A stretch of DNA of 21,841 nt from Bimuria novae-zelandiae CBS 107.79 (lineage: Eukaryota > Ascomycota > Dothideomycetes > Pleosporales > Didymosphaeriaceae), in assembly GCA_010015655.1 (NCBI GenBank), contig ML976823.1, positions 20,480 to 42,320 on the forward strand. The letters are read 5' to 3'. The notes beneath the pieces are model-generated. The model did no database searches, was not told the DNA's origin, and saw only the letters and a list, made by a program, of their open reading frames with translations. The position numbers and the translations under genes were made by a program. Shown here in pieces: positions 19,852 through 21,841 of this stretch; the stretch's first letter is position 1; every line of letters begins with the position of its first letter.

Positions 19852-20059
19852 TGTTAGCCAACATCACAACTCGACTATGTCGTCACACAGTCATGTGACC
19901 CTGCTGATCTAGAATCTTCTAGATACTCCACTTCATGTATATAGCCACTCCGACTTCTATTAGATAGTAATTAACCCAGTTCGCCTCCTGCTGTGGTACG
20001 CACACAGTTATAAGCCCGGATTACACTTGTAATTAATAATTACTGAGTTTATTTTTACA
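19852..20059 (+). repeat. Copia-4 5' LTR (about 208 bp; right edge uncertain)
   Basis: It begins TGTTAGCCAAC where Copia-3 coding similarity ends. TTTTTACA at 20052-20059 is the best candidate for the terminal CA. Another TTACA near 20030 is possible. A second LTR copy beyond the window would settle the edge. Confidence 0.5.
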
Positions 20060-20060
20060 G

Positions 20061-20134
20061 ACCTTATATTGTCGATAGCCGTGACGTTGGCATCGGAAAC
20101 CTATTGTCGATCGCTGTAGCATTGGCATCGAAGA
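20061..20134 (+). repeat. Tandem pair of 35-38 bp repeats in the Copia-4 leader
   Basis: Unit 1 (20061-20098) and unit 2 (20099-20134) share ACCT, ATTGTCGAT, then TTGGCATCG. They differ by a 3-bp gap and a few substitutions. A weaker third, partial copy (GACGATAGCC) follows at about 20144. The repeat lies between the LTR and the gag start, where primer-binding and packaging signals sit in LTR elements. Confidence 0.75.
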
Positions 20135-20179
20135 CTTGATATAGACGATAGCCATAAAGTGGTGTCGCTATTGATTACG

Positions 20180-21841
20180 ATGTCGCTTAGCGACTTAGGA
20201 GTCACACGCGTGACAGTTATACTAGATAGACTAGCAGATTAGGAGTCATGGTTCTAGCTACGACGAGAGAAGGCTATCGTAGACGGTATCTAGAAATACT
20301 GCGATATCTTAAAGCCGAAGGATGAGCTACTAAAGCTTATTAAACCTACGAAACTATTGCCTAGCGCTATTAAGGCTGGAGTAACTACGATTAGCTAGTT
20401 AGATACAGGCTAGCAGGCGATGTACAGCGATCTCCTTTACGACTGGAGATACGAGAGAACAGAATATACAAACCTAAAGCGGAGAGAAGGCGAGCTTCTT
20501 ATAGAAATTAGCCGCACTATCGCGACTCGCCACCTTTACCTAATTAATAGAAAAGACGACGTCTATAATTAATTAATCGCGCTTAAGCAGCAGCTTGCAC
20601 TAATTATAGCTATACGTAGTAGAGAGCTAGTAACCAAATACCGCGCTCTATAGGAGAAGCCTTAAAGCCGTAATCTTAAACAATGGCTTAATAACTGGAT
20701 TTATATTATAAATTAATGCAGGGAGGCAGACCTTCCTGAGACGACAGGCTATTAAGCCTAAGACGATTTTCTAGCAGTTGTTAGAATAATTACTCCTAAG
20801 TGGGCTGCTGCATCACACTACGACCTTATTCTAAAAGAAACTATTAGGAAAACGGATAAGATTTAATCTCTAGCGGACTATGTTGCCCAATTTAGGATGT
20901 ATTATCGACGAATTGGACTTACTACGGCTTCACCTGAAACGTTTGCTACACTAGGCGTTTCAGTATAATAAAGCCAAGAACAGAAAGAACGATCGCCAAA
21001 GGGAAAACTAGAGTGTATCTGTGGAAGCCGACACTGGTACAAGGACTGCTAGTACCTAGTCCTAGACTATCCGAAGAAACTAAAGAACTTCCGACCAGTA
21101 CAGGCCACGCAAGCCAAGGTCATGGAGGCCTTGAAGGACCTAGAGCAAGTTAAGAAAATTAGTAATATCCTTGTAAGAGATGGGATAAGCATAAAGAAGG
21201 CAGACAAGCTAATAAAGCTTAATAATAGAAAGACGTTAGTAAGTCGTAATTAGAGGTTTGCTGCCCACAGCTTATTCTCTGTTATGTAGCCACAACAGGT
21301 GCAGCAGAAAGCGCTACCTATAATTATTAACTAATAGATTCTAGACCCTGGTTCCAACATTCATGTCTGCAACTCAACCCGTTTCGGATGGACGGAGACG
21401 CGCAAGGCAGAACCAGAGGATATTCTCTTTATAGAAGGATTAATAGTACTTATACAAGCCTAGGGAAAAGTTACTTTTAATGTAAACTTGCCTTATAGTA
21501 TAGGTCAGATCCAACTTATAGATGTTACTCTTATAGAAGGTTTCTTCACGAACGTTGTAAGCCTCTCAAGATGCCGAGCAATAGGTATGCAGTTTAACTC
21601 AGGACAAGATGTAATATATCAGCATCATCCGTCAAACGTCATTTGCTCGCTACAGCACAAGGATGGCCACTGGATCATCGATGCCGAGGACAACGACCGA
21701 CCGACGCTGAGTAGTTTTGCTACAGCGCTTCGGCGAGCATACAAGGCCTCGAGAGAGGATCGACGCCCAATTGCAGCATCCCACATTGAAGCTCATGAGT
21801 TATTTGCCCATGCAAGCAAAGAAGCAATTAATCATGTAAAC
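20180..21841 (+). pseudogene. Copia-4 gag-pol N-terminal part: gag, zinc knuckle, protease, GAG-pre-integrase
   Basis: The ATG at 20180 (MSLSDLGVTRVTVILDRLAD) is in frame with everything downstream. Gag runs to about 20970 with TAA/TAG at Trp or Gln positions. A zinc knuckle, CICGSRHWYKDC, lies at 21014-21049 with all four metal ligands present. The protease block ILDPGSNIHVCN at 21338-21373 keeps its Asp. GAG-pre-integrase begins near 21788 with EAHELFAHASKEAINHV, as in Copia polyproteins where this precedes integrase. Stops become rare to the right: the last in-frame one is TAG at 21461-21463. No indel was found across 1662 bases. The gene runs off the window edge. Confidence 0.9.

Larger units (their letters stand above)
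19852..21841 (+). mobile_element. Copia-4: 5' part of a Ty1/Copia element, continues past the window
   Basis: It starts with an LTR-like TGTTAGCC at 19852, inside Copia-3, followed by a leader, gag, protease and the start of the GAG-pre-integrase domain in one frame. The right part is outside the window, so the target duplication (expected TTTCC, the five bases before 19852) cannot be checked. RIP damage falls off to the right: the last 378 bases have no stop in the coding frame. Confidence 0.85.

Noticed and set aside
20061..20134. CRISPR-like repeat
   Set aside because: There are only two adjacent degenerate units without spacers, in a eukaryotic retrotransposon leader.

Overview
The window is a nested pile of dead LTR retrotransposons with no recognisable host gene. 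It suggests a filamentous ascomycete (Pezizomycotina) with repeat-induced point mutation (RIP). The reasons are retroelement proteins of fungal Ty3/Gypsy (chromovirus) and Ty1/Copia type, AT-rich reading frames full of TAA/TAG but almost no TGA, and two LTR pairs whose copies differ only by C-to-T and G-to-A transitions, mostly CpA to TpA. The window looks like part of an AT-rich, heterochromatic, repeat-filled region.

Layout. (1) Positions 1-18683 are one plus-strand chromodomain Gypsy element cut into pieces by later insertions: 5' LTR end (to 164), gag (240-2128), pol first part (2129-4589), pol second part with integrase core and chromodomain (9918-10987), 3' UTR, polypurine tract (11532-11550) and a 3' LTR in three pieces (11551-11844, 12344-12390, 18578-18683). 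(2) Copia-1, plus strand, 4590-9912, sits inside the Gypsy integrase, with a 5-bp target duplication ATAGT and one unbroken 1602-codon gag-pol frame. (3) A solo LTR of a related Gypsy family, minus strand, 11845-12338, sits in the host 3' LTR with duplication TCCTA. (4) Copia-2, minus strand, 12391-18572, sits in the same host LTR with duplication TTTAG and one gag-pol frame of about 1747 codons. (5) 18684-18995 is featureless AT-rich DNA. (6) Copia-3, minus strand, starts at 18996 and is of the same lineage as Copia-2. It is cut at 19851 by (7) Copia-4, plus strand, from 19852 past the window end.

Relative order: the Gypsy is oldest. Copia-1, the solo LTR and Copia-2 inserted into it, and Copia-4 inserted into Copia-3. 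Copia-1, Copia-2 and most of the Gypsy carry heavy RIP. The solo LTR, the Gypsy U3 region, an approximately 630-bp stretch of Gypsy gag and the right end of Copia-4 are much less affected. Nothing here can encode a functional polyprotein: reading frames are closed by TAA/TAG, and reverse transcriptase catalytic Asp codons have become Asn in three elements.

I found no new biological system. The value of the window is a well-resolved nesting history with exact target duplications and a readable record of RIP, including its patchiness.
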